Shown: piece by piece, positions 17,248 to 25,911 of the stretch
Layout: each line of letters begins with the position of its first letter
How positions within the stretch are numbered: position 1 is the stretch's first letter
Assembly: GCF_002975205.1 (NCBI RefSeq)
Contig: NZ_PCOC01000002.1
Location: forward strand, 566,001-630,000
Direction of reading: 5' to 3'
Length of the DNA: 64,000 nucleotides
From: Ochrobactrum vermis
Lineage (GTDB): Bacteria; Pseudomonadota; Alphaproteobacteria; Rhizobiales; Rhizobiaceae
Translations under genes and position numbers: made by a program
The notes under the pieces: generated by a model
Database searches by the model: none
Seen by the model: the letters and a program-made list of their open reading frames with translations, nothing else
Told to the model about the DNA's origin: nothing

Positions 17248-18825
17248 TTAGTGCCCCCCGCCGCCACCGGCAACCTGCTTCGGTTTGCGCAGCATGATGG
17301 CGCAGACGGCGAGCGAGCAGAACATCATCGTGAGGATGAAGAACACGTCGATGAAGGACAAAAGGGTCGCCTGCTGGCGCACCATGCCGGAAAGTTTGGA
17401 AATGGCGATTGTTGCACCATCCATGCCAGCCGCGTTGTACTTGGCCGTCAGGTTGGTGACCATCTTCTCAGCTTCGGCGTTGCCCCAGCGAACGTGCTCG
17501 GCCAGACGCTCATAATGCATGTCGCCACGGCGGGTCAGGATCGTGTTGATGACGGCAAGGCCGACGGCGCCGCCCAGATTACGCGTCAGATTGAATAGGC
17601 CGGATGCGTTTTTCAGCAAGGCAGGCGGCAGCGTGCCGAGCGCCAGATTGTTGATCGGCACCATGCAAAGCATCAGCGAACAGCCGCGCAGGATCTGCGG
17701 CAGCAGCAGTTCGTAGAAATCCCAGTCGGCGGTGAGGCCGGTCACCATCCAGGTGCCTGCCGCAAAGCCGAGGAAGCCGATCATCATCATCAGGCGCGGA
17801 TCCATCCTGTTGGACAGGAAGCCCGCGAGCGGCGCGGTGAAGAACATGGCAAGACCGCTGACAAACAGTGCTTCGCCGATCATCAGGGCATCATAGCCGC
17901 GAATGCTGCTCAGATAGAGCGGATAGAGATAGGTAAGGCCATAGAGGCCGACACCCATCACGAAGGAGAACAGCGAGCCGAATGCGAAATTCACATTCTT
18001 GAAAGCCCGCAAATCCACGATGGGTTCTTCAGCCGTAAAAGCTCTGAAGAAGAAGAGAATACCGCCCGCCGTCATGATGATCGTCAGGATGAAGATTGCA
18101 TTGTCCTGGAGCCAGTCATTGCGCGGACCTTCTTCCAGAACATACTCCATCGAGCCGAGGAATGCTGCCATACCCGCAAGGCCCCACCAGTCGAACTTGC
18201 TTAAGAGTGAGCTGTCGCCTTCGTCGAAGTCGATGAGATTCCAAGCCGCGATGGTGACGAGAATGCCGGGGCCGACATTGACCAGAAACAACCAGTGCCA
18301 GGAGAAGGCGTGGCTCAGATAGCCGCCGACCGTCGGGCCGATGGTGGGCGCGAGCGTTGCCACGAGGCCAATCATCGGCGAGACGATCGAACGCTTGGAA
18401 GGCGGGAAGATGGTGAAGGCTGCTGCAAACACGCTCGGGATCATACCGCCACCGATGAAGCCTTGAATGGCGCGGTAGACGATCATCTGCTCGATATTGG
18501 TTGCCGTTGCGCAGAGCACGCTGGCAAGGGTGAAGCCTGCAGCCGAAATGGTGAAGAGAACGCGCGTCGACAACAGGCGTCCAAGGAAACCCGATAGCGG
18601 AATCATGATGACTTCCGCGATCAGATAAGACGTCTGGACCCAGGAGATTTCGTCAGAACTGGCGCTCAGGCCCGCCTGGATTTCAGCAAGCGACGCCGAG
18701 ACGATCTGAATGTCCAGGATCGCCATGAACATGCCGAACACCATGGCCAGAAAGGCGAATGCCTTCTTGGGATCGATGCGGTCGTCTGCCGGGGCTATCG
18801 GCCCCATTGTCGTGTCTGCGGCCAT
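17248..18825 (-). CDS. emrB: DHA2-family MFS efflux transporter (EmrB/QacA type)
   Basis: A proton-driven drug exporter of 525 residues with 14 predicted helices, the length typical of DHA2 members. The early motif DIQIVSASLAEIQAGL and the segment WVQTSYLIAEVIMIPLSGFL match EmrB, and GFIGGGMIPSVFAAAF corresponds to the conserved helix-4/5 region. ATG 18825 has GGAG nine bases upstream. It lies downstream of the adaptor gene emrA, with a mosaic repeat between them. It probably forms a tripartite pump with an outer-membrane channel encoded elsewhere. Substrates are not known. Confidence 0.9.
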   Translation of the reverse strand: MAADTTMGPIAPADDRIDPKKAFAFLAMVFGMFMAILDIQIVSASLAEIQAGLSASSDEISWVQTSYLIAEVIMIPLSGFLGRLLSTRVLFTISAAGFTLASVLCATATNIEQMIVYRAIQGFIGGGMIPSVFAAAFTIFPPSKRSIVSPMIGLVATLAPTIGPTVGGYLSHAFSWHWLFLVNVGPGILVTIAAWNLIDFDEGDSSLLSKFDWWGLAGMAAFLGSMEYVLEEGPRNDWLQDNAIFILTIIMTAGGILFFFRAFTAEEPIVDLRAFKNVNFAFGSLFSFVMGVGLYGLTYLYPLYLSSIRGYDALMIGEALFVSGLAMFFTAPLAGFLSNRMDPRLMMMIGFLGFAAGTWMVTGLTADWDFYELLLPQILRGCSLMLCMVPINNLALGTLPPALLKNASGLFNLTRNLGGAVGLAVINTILTRRGDMHYERLAEHVRWGNAEAEKMVTNLTAKYNAAGMDGATIAISKLSGMVRQQATLLSFIDVFFILTMMFCSLAVCAIMLRKPKQVAGGGGGH

Positions 18826-18901
18826 GACGGCGCACTCCGGAATGGAAGAGAGGAGCGGCGCGAAACCCGTTTCGCCGCGCCGCCATCTGTTCTTTCAGTT
18901 G

Positions 18902-19008
18902 GGGCATTTCCGAGCCAAAAGTGCGAAGCGGCTTTGCGTCGGATAAATGCGTAGAAATAAAGAGGTGAGAGCGATTCCACGATTCCGTTTCAACTGGAAC
19001 CGCTCTGA
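18902..19008. repeat. Mosaic palindromic repeat, copy C, between emrA and emrB
   Basis: Reads GCATTTCC, AAAAGTGCGAAGCGG, TTTGCGT, AAATGCGT and then a dyad AGAGCGATTCC (18968-18978) with GGAACCGCTCT (18996-19006). Same blocks and order as copies at 61691-61794 and, inverted, 8030-8131. Because it lies inside a two-gene operon, the hairpin may lower emrB expression relative to emrA. Confidence 0.78.
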
Positions 19009-19035
19009 TCTGTCGAACTTGATCGGTCGCCCCGA

Positions 19036-20271
19036 TTAGTTGGTCTTGCCTTCAGGTGCCGTGCGCGTATCGATATCGACCACGACACTCAGGCCCGCGC
19101 GGATCTTGCCGGATTCCAGCGCTTCCTTCGGAATCATGATGCGAACAGGAACGCGCTGTACGATCTTAGTGAAGTTGCCGGTCGCATTTTCCGGCGGCAG
19201 CAGTGAGAACACCGCTCCCGAAGCTGGTGCGATGGACGCGACCTTGCCGTCGAACTTCGTGCCGTCGATTGCGTCGACATAGATATGTGCGGTTTCGCCG
19301 GTCTTGATCTTTGCGAGCTGCGTTTCCTTGAAGTTCGCATCGATATAAAGCTCATTGACCGGGACGAGTGCCGCGATCTTCTGGCCCGGTGAAACGAGGT
19401 CGCCCTTCTTGCCGGCAAGATTACCAATCACACCGTCGAACGGTGCGCGCAGCGCAGTGAAGGAAAGATCGCGCGCTGCCTTGTCGCGGGCAAGTTCCAG
19501 CGATTTCGTAGTGCTTTCCGCCTCGCTATACTGGGCATTGAGCACTTCGATATTGGCTTTGGCAGAGGCGATCTGTGCATCCGTTCCAGCGAGCTTGGCG
19601 CGAGCCTGGTCGAGCGAGGACTGGGCAGTGTCGAGATCGGCCTGCGCGACAAAACGCGTTTCATGCAACTTCTGCACGCGTGCAATCGTGTTCTGCGCGT
19701 TGGTCAGAACAGCCGTTGCGGCCTGCTTGTCGGCGTTTGCCTGCAGGAGCAGCGCTTGCGCGGCATCAGTTTCCGCCTTGATGCGGATGAGCGTCTGCCT
19801 CTGGGTTGCGAGCTTGGCTTCGGTTTCGTCGAGCGCGATCTGGTAGTCGCCCGCATCGAGCTGGAAGATCACATCGCCAGCCTTCACCTGCTGGTTGGCG
19901 GCCACCGGGATGTTTTCGATATAGCCGGTAACCTTCGGCGCGATGGAAGCGATATCGCCCTGCACATAGGCGTCGTCGGTCGAAACCATGAAACGTCCGA
20001 CTGTCCACCAGTCGTAGGCGAACCAGAGCCCACCCGCCACTGCGACCGCCACAATGCCAGGGAGAACGAAGCGTTTGCCGAAGCCCTTTTTCTTTTCGGA
20101 TCCCTTGGCCGGGTCCTTTGGGGCGACTTCCTGCGGGCTCGGTGCGGTATGGGGCTGCGATCTCTCGTTCACAGGCGCTTCATTCGTCGCCGGCTGGGTT
20201 GCCGAGGCGAAGTTCTTGGCGTTGGGGAACGGATGAATATCGGCCTTATCAACGGACTTCGGGGCGGACAT
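19036..20271 (-). CDS. emrA: HlyD-family membrane fusion protein (EmrA type)
   Basis: Periplasmic adaptor, 411 residues from ATG 20271. A cytosolic Pro/Ala/Lys-rich N-terminus precedes one membrane helix (GIVAVAVAGGLWFAYDWW), then the biotinyl-lipoyl half STDDAYVQGDIASIAPKVTG, a coiled-coil hairpin rich in Gln and Ala, the second lipoyl half FDGVIGNLAGKKGDLVSPGQ and the beta-barrel. An in-frame ATG 18 codons upstream (20325) is rejected: it lies beside the predicted -10 hexamer and would make the first operator part of the coding region. Works with the MFS protein downstream. Confidence 0.9.
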   Translation of the reverse strand: MSAPKSVDKADIHPFPNAKNFASATQPATNEAPVNERSQPHTAPSPQEVAPKDPAKGSEKKKGFGKRFVLPGIVAVAVAGGLWFAYDWWTVGRFMVSTDDAYVQGDIASIAPKVTGYIENIPVAANQQVKAGDVIFQLDAGDYQIALDETEAKLATQRQTLIRIKAETDAAQALLLQANADKQAATAVLTNAQNTIARVQKLHETRFVAQADLDTAQSSLDQARAKLAGTDAQIASAKANIEVLNAQYSEAESTTKSLELARDKAARDLSFTALRAPFDGVIGNLAGKKGDLVSPGQKIAALVPVNELYIDANFKETQLAKIKTGETAHIYVDAIDGTKFDGKVASIAPASGAVFSLLPPENATGNFTKIVQRVPVRIMIPKEALESGKIRAGLSVVVDIDTRTAPEGKTN

Positions 20272-20298
20272 AGGGAAACTTTCTGCACATCCTTCGGA

Positions 20299-20316
20299 TT
20301 GAACCGCTTGGTTCGA
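20299..20316. promoter_or_regulatory. TetR operator copy 1
   Basis: TTGAACC-GCTT-GGTTCGA, an 18-bp dyad with one mismatch. It differs by one base from the copy at 20357-20374. It sits just downstream of the predicted leftward -10 (20321-20326), where a bound repressor would block emrA transcription. Confidence 0.8.
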
Positions 20317-20318
20317 TG

Positions 20319-20349
20319 TTGACATAAATCAATAAGATGCGCATATCAA
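20319..20349. promoter_or_regulatory. Overlapping divergent emrA/tetR promoters
   Basis: Rightward: TTGACA at 20319-20324, 17-base spacer, CATATC at 20342-20347. Leftward: TTGATA (complement of 20344-20349), 17-base spacer, TATGTC (complement of 20321-20326). Each -10 overlaps the -35 of the other promoter, so the two cannot easily fire together. Confidence 0.65.
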
Positions 20350-20356
20350 GAGGATA

Positions 20357-20374
20357 TCGAACCGCTTGGTTCGA
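20357..20374. promoter_or_regulatory. TetR operator copy 2
   Basis: TCGAACC-GCTT-GGTTCGA, a perfect 7+7 dyad with a four-base spacer. It lies just past the predicted -10 of the tetR promoter, consistent with autorepression. Operator centres are 58 bp apart. Confidence 0.82.
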
Positions 20375-20396
20375 AAAAACGTTAAGAGTCTCGAAA

Positions 20397-21170
20397 ATGA
20401 AGCCTGATCGCAGTACAAAAGGAACAACAGATACGATGATGCATGGCCGGAACAGGCATGATGAGAAAGGTCTCGACCGCCCCGGTGAAGGCAAATCGTC
20501 CTGCTCTGAAACCGAATGCGGTCGAACGCGGCTTGGCGCGGGCCAAGACCCTGCCAAACGCCGCCAAATCCTTGAAGGCGCTCAGGATGTATTCCTGCGC
20601 ATGGGCTTCGATGCAGCCAGTATGAATGACATTACGCGTGAAGCTGGCGTGTCGAAGGGAACGATCTACGTTTACTTCAACAGCAAGGAAGATCTGTTTG
20701 TCGCATTGTGTGAGCATTATCGCGATACAATGTTTCGTGAACTGATCGAAAAACTCGACAAGGGTTTCAATTCCCGTCAGCAACTGACCGATTTCGGCGT
20801 GGCGCTGGTCACGTTGATAACGTCGTCGACGGCGGTCCGTGCGCAGCGCATTGTTCTGGGCGTCAGCGAACGCAAGCCGGAACTTGCAGCTCGCTTTTAT
20901 GAGCGGGGGCCGAAACGCAGTTTGGTCCTTATGGCTGACTATCTCAAGGACATGATCGAGAAAGGCGAGTTAGAGCCTTTCGATCCCGAAAAGATGGCCT
21001 ATCATCTTTCTGATCTGTTTCTGTCCGGCCTTTATCGCCCTCGCCTATTTGGCGCGTTGCCGGAACCGCCGTCAGCCGAGACGATTCGCGAGAATGTCGA
21101 TCTGGCGATCGATTTTTTCTACCGTGCCTACGGTCGAAATCAAGGAAGTGTTCAACAAGAGAACAACTGA
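20397..21170 (+). CDS. TetR/AcrR-family repressor of the efflux pump
   Basis: A 257-residue DNA-binding protein. The helix-turn-helix occupies about residues 70-100: MNDITREAGVSKGTIYVYF is the TetR recognition signature. The N-terminal 50 residues are basic and poorly conserved. ATG 20397 is preferred (AAGAG eight bases upstream); earlier in-frame starts lie upstream of the predicted transcript start. The C-terminal ligand domain resembles AcrR-type regulators. Divergent orientation and paired operators indicate it represses emrAB and itself, with release by an unknown ligand. Confidence 0.88.
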   Translation: MKPDRSTKGTTDTMMHGRNRHDEKGLDRPGEGKSSCSETECGRTRLGAGQDPAKRRQILEGAQDVFLRMGFDAASMNDITREAGVSKGTIYVYFNSKEDLFVALCEHYRDTMFRELIEKLDKGFNSRQQLTDFGVALVTLITSSTAVRAQRIVLGVSERKPELAARFYERGPKRSLVLMADYLKDMIEKGELEPFDPEKMAYHLSDLFLSGLYRPRLFGALPEPPSAETIRENVDLAIDFFYRAYGRNQGSVQQENN

Positions 21171-21413
21171 ACTTCAGGAAGCGGTCGAGTGATACTTATT
21201 TGACTTTCGGGTTCATAAATTTCTCAAGAGAGCCTTAATTTCTACATTGTTTTTGTGTGTATTGGCTTGCAATCCATTAATTGCGGGTTGTCAGAGACCC
21301 CATTTTTTATGTCACTTAATAAATGATTGAAAAGCTCTTGAGCTATGATTCGCTGATATTCAAAATGCAGTAACGAGTAGCGCTTGGGCTTGAGTACCAA
21401 GGATATTGTAGAA
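21171..21413 (+). promoter_or_regulatory. vjbR upstream region
   Basis: A 243-bp AT-rich gap after tetR, without a gene. A short dyad AGCTC-TT-GAGCT lies at about 21334-21345 and could be a regulator site. No -35/-10 pair is convincing. The TetR gene has no obvious intrinsic terminator here. Confidence 0.35.
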
Positions 21414-22196
21414 ATGACACTTGATCTCATTCATTTTCCGAATTTCAAGAAGACCTTCTTTGGAACGGCCTTCCAAAGCGACACGCTTGCTCTCCTGACG
21501 CGAATTCGCGACGAGATCGGTTGCCGCCACATCATGCACACTTATCGCGGACGGATGGGCGATTGTGCAAAGACAAATTCCTCCGACCTTACGGTCGTGA
21601 TGACTGTGCCGACAAACTGGGCCGCGCGCTACTCCACCAAGAACTATTTCGTCATCGATCCGATCTTTCAGGAAGATGCGCCTTATTTTCAGAACGATGT
21701 CAGCGGCATTGTTCGCGACCTTCAGGAAGATGGCAATCAGTGCCCCGATGTCGCCGAACTGTTGCAGGATGCCGAGAAGCATGGGCTGGGCAATATTTTC
21801 ATTGCCGTGTCGGTCCGCAGCCAGAAGGGCGCGGTGGGATGCAGCTTGTTCAGCTTCGATATCAGCCCGGATGAGGATCGCGAACAGTTTGTGGCCAAGC
21901 TTCGCCCGCGGCTTCTGAGCCTGTCCGGGATCATTCATTCCGCTCTGTGCGGCTGTAAGGATGTTGCAACGGTCGCAAGCCTTCTGACCCCGCGTGAAGT
22001 GGATTGCCTGCGCTGGGCGGCAAGCGGCAAGACAGACGGAGAGATCGCAGAAATCCTGAGCATCGCGCGCTGGACTGTCGTGACCTATTTGCAAAATGCC
22101 AAAATCAAGCTCAACTGCTCCAACCGTACTTCGGCAGTCGCGACGGCGTTGTCGCTCGGCATCATCGAAATGCCGGAAGTTCACCACCTGATGTAA
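21414..22196 (+). CDS. vjbR: LuxR-family quorum-sensing regulator, VjbR-like
   Basis: A 260-residue regulator with an N-terminal autoinducer-binding domain (about 20-165) and a C-terminal LuxR helix-turn-helix (about 190-255). [20 protein letters not shown] and [20 protein letters not shown] are near those I recall for Brucella VjbR. The ligand domain keeps [10 protein letters not shown] and a following DP pair. ATG 21414 gives the VjbR length and has AAGGA upstream; a start ten codons earlier is less likely. In Brucella, VjbR controls the VirB type IV secretion system and flagellar genes in response to acyl-homoserine lactone. Here it lies next to the flagellar cluster, with no luxI-type gene in view. 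Confidence 0.9.
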   Translation: MTLDLIHFPNFKKTFFGTAFQSDTLALLTRIRDEIGCRHIMHTYRGRMGDCAKTNSSDLTVVMTVPTNWAARYSTKNYFVIDPIFQEDAPYFQNDVSGIVRDLQEDGNQCPDVAELLQDAEKHGLGNIFIAVSVRSQKGAVGCSLFSFDISPDEDREQFVAKLRPRLLSLSGIIHSALCGCKDVATVASLLTPREVDCLRWAASGKTDGEIAEILSIARWTVVTYLQNAKIKLNCSNRTSAVATALSLGIIEMPEVHHLM

Positions 22197-22419
22197 AACC
22201 GGGGCTCGTACAGCGATCCTGCCAGAAACACCGAGTGTCCCGTGCATCCGGTGTTTGAGTGTTTCGTTTCACACCATGTGCCACGCAAAACCGCTTCGCG
22301 CTTTTGCTGGAGATACTCTATATTTGAGTTTTCTAAATCACTTTTTGGGATGCGCTCTATCCGCTTGTTATACGCATGTCTTAATCCCGACACCGGTTCC
22401 CACTTTGGGAAGACATGCT
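22197..22419. repeat. Composite mosaic repeat region between convergent genes
   Basis: A 223-bp gap holding CGCAAAACCGCTTCGCGCTTTTGCTGG near 22285-22311, GGGATGCGCTCTATCCGCTTGTTATACGCATG near 22348-22379 and CGACACCGGTTCCCACTTTGGG near 22388-22409. These are the building blocks of the dispersed repeats in a different combination. No gene is seen. Confidence 0.65.
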
Positions 22420-22917
22420 CTAGGCGCGTTTTCTAAGTGGGAGGCGCGCGGCGTCAAATGCATTGGCGAACCGCGCGGTGTTCTTCGCCGGGTCTTCGTC
22501 CGCATCCTCAAAGGCGATGTGGTTCAGCTCTACACCGGCAGTCTTGTCGGTCAGCGTCAGGCGGAAATAGGCATAAACACCCTGATTGCGAAACTCCATG
22601 TCGAGCACGATGGCAGGCGGTGATTGCCAGTCACAGCGATATTCGCCGCCATGGCCGAGTTCCAGCGTGCCGGGGAAGAAATAAAGCTCGGTGGCCGAGC
22701 TGACAATATCGGCGATATTGGCAAAAAGTTCGCAGCGTATGAAAGCTACATAATCTGCCGGGTCGACGAGGCGAAGATCGGTCGCGACCTCGCGCAGGTT
22801 TTCGGCAATGATCGCCTCGCGTTCGTTTGAGAATTGCAGACTCTTCATCATTTCACCGCCGATCTGGAGGAACAGGCTGTCACTGTTCTGAAATATATAA
22901 AAACCATGGTTATCCAT
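22420..22917 (-). CDS. Conserved protein of unknown function after flhB
   Basis: A 165-residue cytosolic protein with no signal peptide or membrane helix, mixed alpha/beta with an N-terminal half rich in acidic residues and a central beta-like stretch (PAIVLDMEFRNQGVYAYFRL). The start ATG 22917 shares one base with the flhB stop (TGATG), so it is probably translated by coupling. In rhizobial flagellar clusters, as I recall, a small unknown gene also sits between visR and flhB; this may be its counterpart. I do not recognise a domain. Confidence 0.6.
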   Translation of the reverse strand: MDNHGFYIFQNSDSLFLQIGGEMMKSLQFSNEREAIIAENLREVATDLRLVDPADYVAFIRCELFANIADIVSSATELYFFPGTLELGHGGEYRCDWQSPPAIVLDMEFRNQGVYAYFRLTLTDKTAGVELNHIAFEDADEDPAKNTARFANAFDAARLPLRKRA

Positions 22918-23987
22918 CAATGTATCGCATGCCGGGTATTGATCACCCGGATAAGCTCGGCCACCGCCTTGTAGAATTCCGGTGCGATCATCTGGTCGAC
23001 ATTGACCTGCTTATAGAGCGCGCGCGCCAGCGGAACGTCCTCGAATATCGGGATGGAGTGCTGTGTAGCTATTTCTCTGATCTTCAACGCTATGAGATCC
23101 TGTCCCTTTGCAACGACTATCGGGGCCGCATCCTGATCGGGCTTGTAACGCAGTGCTACGGAAAAATGAGTCGGATTTGCGACGATCAGTGTTGCTGTCG
23201 GAACGGTGTTGATCATCCGGCGGCGGGCACGGTCGCGGCCAAGCGAACGCAGGCGTGATTTGACCAGCGGATCGCCTTCCGACTGCTTCAGTTCGTCTTT
23301 GACTTCCTGCCGCGTCATGCGCAGTTCCTGCCGCCAGTGAATGCGCGACCATGCAAGGTCGAAACCCGCAATTGCGGCAATGGCCAGCACATTGGCGACG
23401 AGCAGGCGCACCATGTTTTCACGCAGAAATTCCGGCAAGGCGCTTGGGTCGGACGCGACCGCATCGGTGAAAAGGCTATTGCCGTTGAAGAAGACGATAA
23501 AGACGATGACGCTTGCAGCCAGAAACTTTGCCAACGATTTGAGGAATTCGACCTGACCGGCGCGACCGAAAATGCGTTGCCACCCCTTGAGGGGGGATAT
23601 GCGCGACGCTTGCGGGCGGATGCGTTCACCGACGAAACGTGGGGCGTTCTGGAATGCCGAGGCAGCAACGCCGGCAAGCGGGATGATGATGAACACCGGC
23701 AACAAGGCTGCGCCGACAGCCAGTGCCAGCACGCCGAACAGGCGGCTTGCATCTTCCGCGCTGTTGAGGAGCCAGTCCTCCGGGCGGTCGATCAGCTCGC
23801 GCAGGAAGATGGCGAGCTTCGTGGTGGCAGGCCCTGCGACAAAGACCGCGATAATCAGAAAGGAAGCAATACCGGCGAGGATCGGCGTTTCGCGGGAAAA
23901 CGGCATATTGCCCTTTTCCAAGGCGTCGCGGATCTTCTGCTCGGTTGCTTCTTCTGTTTTGCTTTCCTTGTCAGCATCATCTGCCAT
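22917..23987 (-). CDS. flhB: Flagellar export gate protein FlhB
   Basis: Export-gate membrane protein that switches the flagellar type III system from rod/hook to filament substrates. It has 356 residues, with an acidic N-terminal tail (MADDADKESKTEEATEQKI), four membrane helices between about 30 and 215, and a cytosolic C-terminal domain. The autocleavage motif NPTH is present near residue 270 in IVANPTHFSVALRY. Length and layout are normal. It follows fliG after 13 bases and is coupled to the next gene through TGATG. Confidence 0.97.
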   Translation of the reverse strand: MADDADKESKTEEATEQKIRDALEKGNMPFSRETPILAGIASFLIIAVFVAGPATTKLAIFLRELIDRPEDWLLNSAEDASRLFGVLALAVGAALLPVFIIIPLAGVAASAFQNAPRFVGERIRPQASRISPLKGWQRIFGRAGQVEFLKSLAKFLAASVIVFIVFFNGNSLFTDAVASDPSALPEFLRENMVRLLVANVLAIAAIAGFDLAWSRIHWRQELRMTRQEVKDELKQSEGDPLVKSRLRSLGRDRARRRMINTVPTATLIVANPTHFSVALRYKPDQDAAPIVVAKGQDLIALKIREIATQHSIPIFEDVPLARALYKQVNVDQMIAPEFYKAVAELIRVINTRHAIH

Positions 23988-24000
23988 GGGTCACACGAGA

Positions 24001-25059
24001 TCAGTACGAAGCTTCGCTTGCGTCGAGGGTGATGATACCGCGCTCGGAAAGATCGATGGCGATACGGGCGATCGTGCGGCGCGCATCGGCAATGTTCTGC
24101 GCGGTTATATTGCCCTGCTCGGCGCCAAGCTCGGTTTCCACCATGCGGCGGCCACGGGTTGAGAGTGACGAAAGAACAAGTTCCTGAAGCCGTGTGTCGG
24201 CTCCGCGAAGTGCGGTTGCGATCTGTTCTGTCTGCACTTCATCGAAGAGCAGCAGGCGTGCGCGCTGCGACAGGCGCTCGATGTCTTCAAAGGTGAAGAG
24301 CTTCGCCTTGATGCGGTTGAGATCGTCGCGGTTGAGATCTTCGAGGCTCGCCATCAGTTCTTCCATCTCGCTTCTGTCGAGCTGGTTGAAGATGTTCGCG
24401 ATCTGGCCGTGATGAGCCTTGACCGGCCCGGCGTCGCCGCGGCCGAGAAGATCGCGTCGCAGCACGTCTTCGAGAAGTTCTGCAGCGGCTGGTGCCACAT
24501 TGCCGATATGCAGCGAGCGCTGCACGACGGCATTGCGTAACTGTGGCGGCAGGACGACGAAGAGTCGGGCGGCAAGATCAGATGGCAGTTTCGACACGAT
24601 ATAGGCGATGATCTGCGGATGCTGGTCCGTTAGATAGATCTGCAGGCTTTCCACCGGCAGGCGCCCGAGCTGTACCCAGACGGATTCCTGAACGAGCTGC
24701 GGCTGGACGCGGTCTTCCAGAACTGCATCGACCTCTTCCTGCGGTAACGCTTCGCGCAACAGGCCTTCGAACCGCTGGGCAGCTTCCGAAACCGGCGCGC
24801 CTTCGGCAAAGGAATCCTCGAATTGCTTGACCAGCTGTTCGAAATCGAGCGGAGAAATAGGCTCCAGCGTCCGGGCATGACCGGCAAGCTTGCGCAGGTC
24901 TTCGGCATTGAAGTGCTTCAGAAGACGTGAGGCGGCGGGGCGTCCGATGGCAACAAGGATCGCCGCCGCTTTTTGAGAGCCGGTCAACGTATCGATAAGC
25001 CCGGTGGAGCCGTCTTCAGCCAGGGCTTGCTGCTCGTTTTCGGTCGAAGTGCCTGTCAT
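24001..25059 (-). CDS. fliG: Flagellar motor switch protein FliG
   Basis: Rotor protein of 352 residues that links the MS ring to the C ring and takes torque from MotA. The N-terminal domain shows GSQKAAAILVAIGRPAASRL, the middle domain contains HPQIIAYIVSKLPSDLAARL (the EHPQ-like surface), and the C-terminal motor domain has FTFEDIERLSQRARLLLFDE with the charged torque helix. ATG 25059 is chosen over an upstream in-frame start because it matches the family N-terminus and avoids overlap with fliN. Third rotor gene of the leftward operon. Confidence 0.96.
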   Translation of the reverse strand: MTGTSTENEQQALAEDGSTGLIDTLTGSQKAAAILVAIGRPAASRLLKHFNAEDLRKLAGHARTLEPISPLDFEQLVKQFEDSFAEGAPVSEAAQRFEGLLREALPQEEVDAVLEDRVQPQLVQESVWVQLGRLPVESLQIYLTDQHPQIIAYIVSKLPSDLAARLFVVLPPQLRNAVVQRSLHIGNVAPAAAELLEDVLRRDLLGRGDAGPVKAHHGQIANIFNQLDRSEMEELMASLEDLNRDDLNRIKAKLFTFEDIERLSQRARLLLFDEVQTEQIATALRGADTRLQELVLSSLSTRGRRMVETELGAEQGNITAQNIADARRTIARIAIDLSERGIITLDASEASY

Positions 25060-25081
25060 GAGAATACCCGCAGTGCGTCTG

Positions 25082-25429
25082 TTACTTGCCGATGATTTCG
25101 GTGAGGCTGACACCGAAACGCGAGGAATCGTCTTCAAGAACGATCACTTCGCCGCGAGCGATGACGCGGCCATTGACCACGATATCGACGGGATCGCCGA
25201 TCTGCTTGTCGAGCGTGATGACTGCGCCGCGACCGAGCTTCATCAGATTGGCGACCGGCATGGTCGTGCCGCCAAGAACCACCTGAACATCAACCGGGAT
25301 GCCCATGATAAGTTCGAGATTGGGCTTGGATGGCCCCTTCTGCGCGCTGCGCGGCTTTTCTTCGCGCAGTTCCTCAATGGCTTCGTCCAGTTCGTGCTGC
25401 ATGTTCTTGTCCTTGTTGTCAGCGCTCAT
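25082..25429 (-). CDS. fliN: Flagellar motor switch protein FliN
   Basis: C-ring protein of 115 residues with an acidic-basic N-terminal tail and a SpoA domain (about 40-112). [20 protein letters not shown] and [18 protein letters not shown] are the typical paired SpoA signatures. Its ATG overlaps the preceding orf as ATGA. With FliM and FliG it forms the switch complex that sets rotation and docks FliH/FliI. Confidence 0.96.
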   Translation of the reverse strand: MSADNKDKNMQHELDEAIEELREEKPRSAQKGPSKPNLELIMGIPVDVQVVLGGTTMPVANLMKLGRGAVITLDKQIGDPVDIVVNGRVIARGEVIVLEDDSSRFGVSLTEIIGK

Positions 25430-25911
25430 GCCTGCCCCGCAATGTCTACGGTTGCCTTGCGGACCGCGCGATGCACGAATACCGGCAGCGCTTTCTTTTC
25501 TTTCTGAAGAGCCTTGGGCTGGCCCGTATCGGCAGCAGTGGCGATCTTGTTCTCGGCGCGCGGTTTGCTGTCGGTGACATTGCGCGCATGGCGGATGTCA
25601 CGGGTCAGAGCCTTGCGTAGCCGGTTCAGTTCCTCGATTGCCTCTTCCATTTCGCGGCGTACGCGCTGCGTTTCGGCAAGGCGGGCTTCAAGCTTGTTGT
25701 TCTCGTCGGCCAAAGCAGTGCCAAGGTCGGTGCGTTCGCTCTGGATGGCCTTGACGGCGCGCTCCAGCCCGTTGGAAGCGGCAGCAACGCGCAACGCCAG
25801 CAGTTTGCCGAGTTTGATCGTCTCGTTGGCCTTGCGGCCAACCACGATGAGCGCAGCAAGCGAGGCAAGAGCCATCAATGTGGAAAGCAGGTTAGCCAGC
25901 AACAAGCTCAT
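25426..25911 (-). CDS. Small single-pass membrane protein between fliM and fliN
   Basis: A 161-residue protein with one N-terminal membrane helix ([21 protein letters not shown]), a coiled coil (about 50-110, rich in Glu/Arg/Leu) and a basic C-terminal tail. It overlaps fliM by 20 bases and fliN by four, so it belongs to the operon. It resembles the DUF6468-type proteins beside fliM in other Alphaproteobacteria and, in layout, Caulobacter PflI, a flagellar positioning protein. This assignment is from architecture and neighbours only; homology was not tested. Confidence 0.6.
   Translation of the reverse strand: MSLLLANLLSTLMALASLAALIVVGRKANETIKLGKLLALRVAAASNGLERAVKAIQSERTDLGTALADENNKLEARLAETQRVRREMEEAIEELNRLRKALTRDIRHARNVTDSKPRAENKIATAADTGQPKALQKEKKALPVFVHRAVRKATVDIAGQA

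Noticed and set aside
20272..20325. Longer emrA start at 20325
   Set aside because: It lies beside the predicted -10 hexamer and upstream of the first operator, so it could not be transcribed from this promoter.
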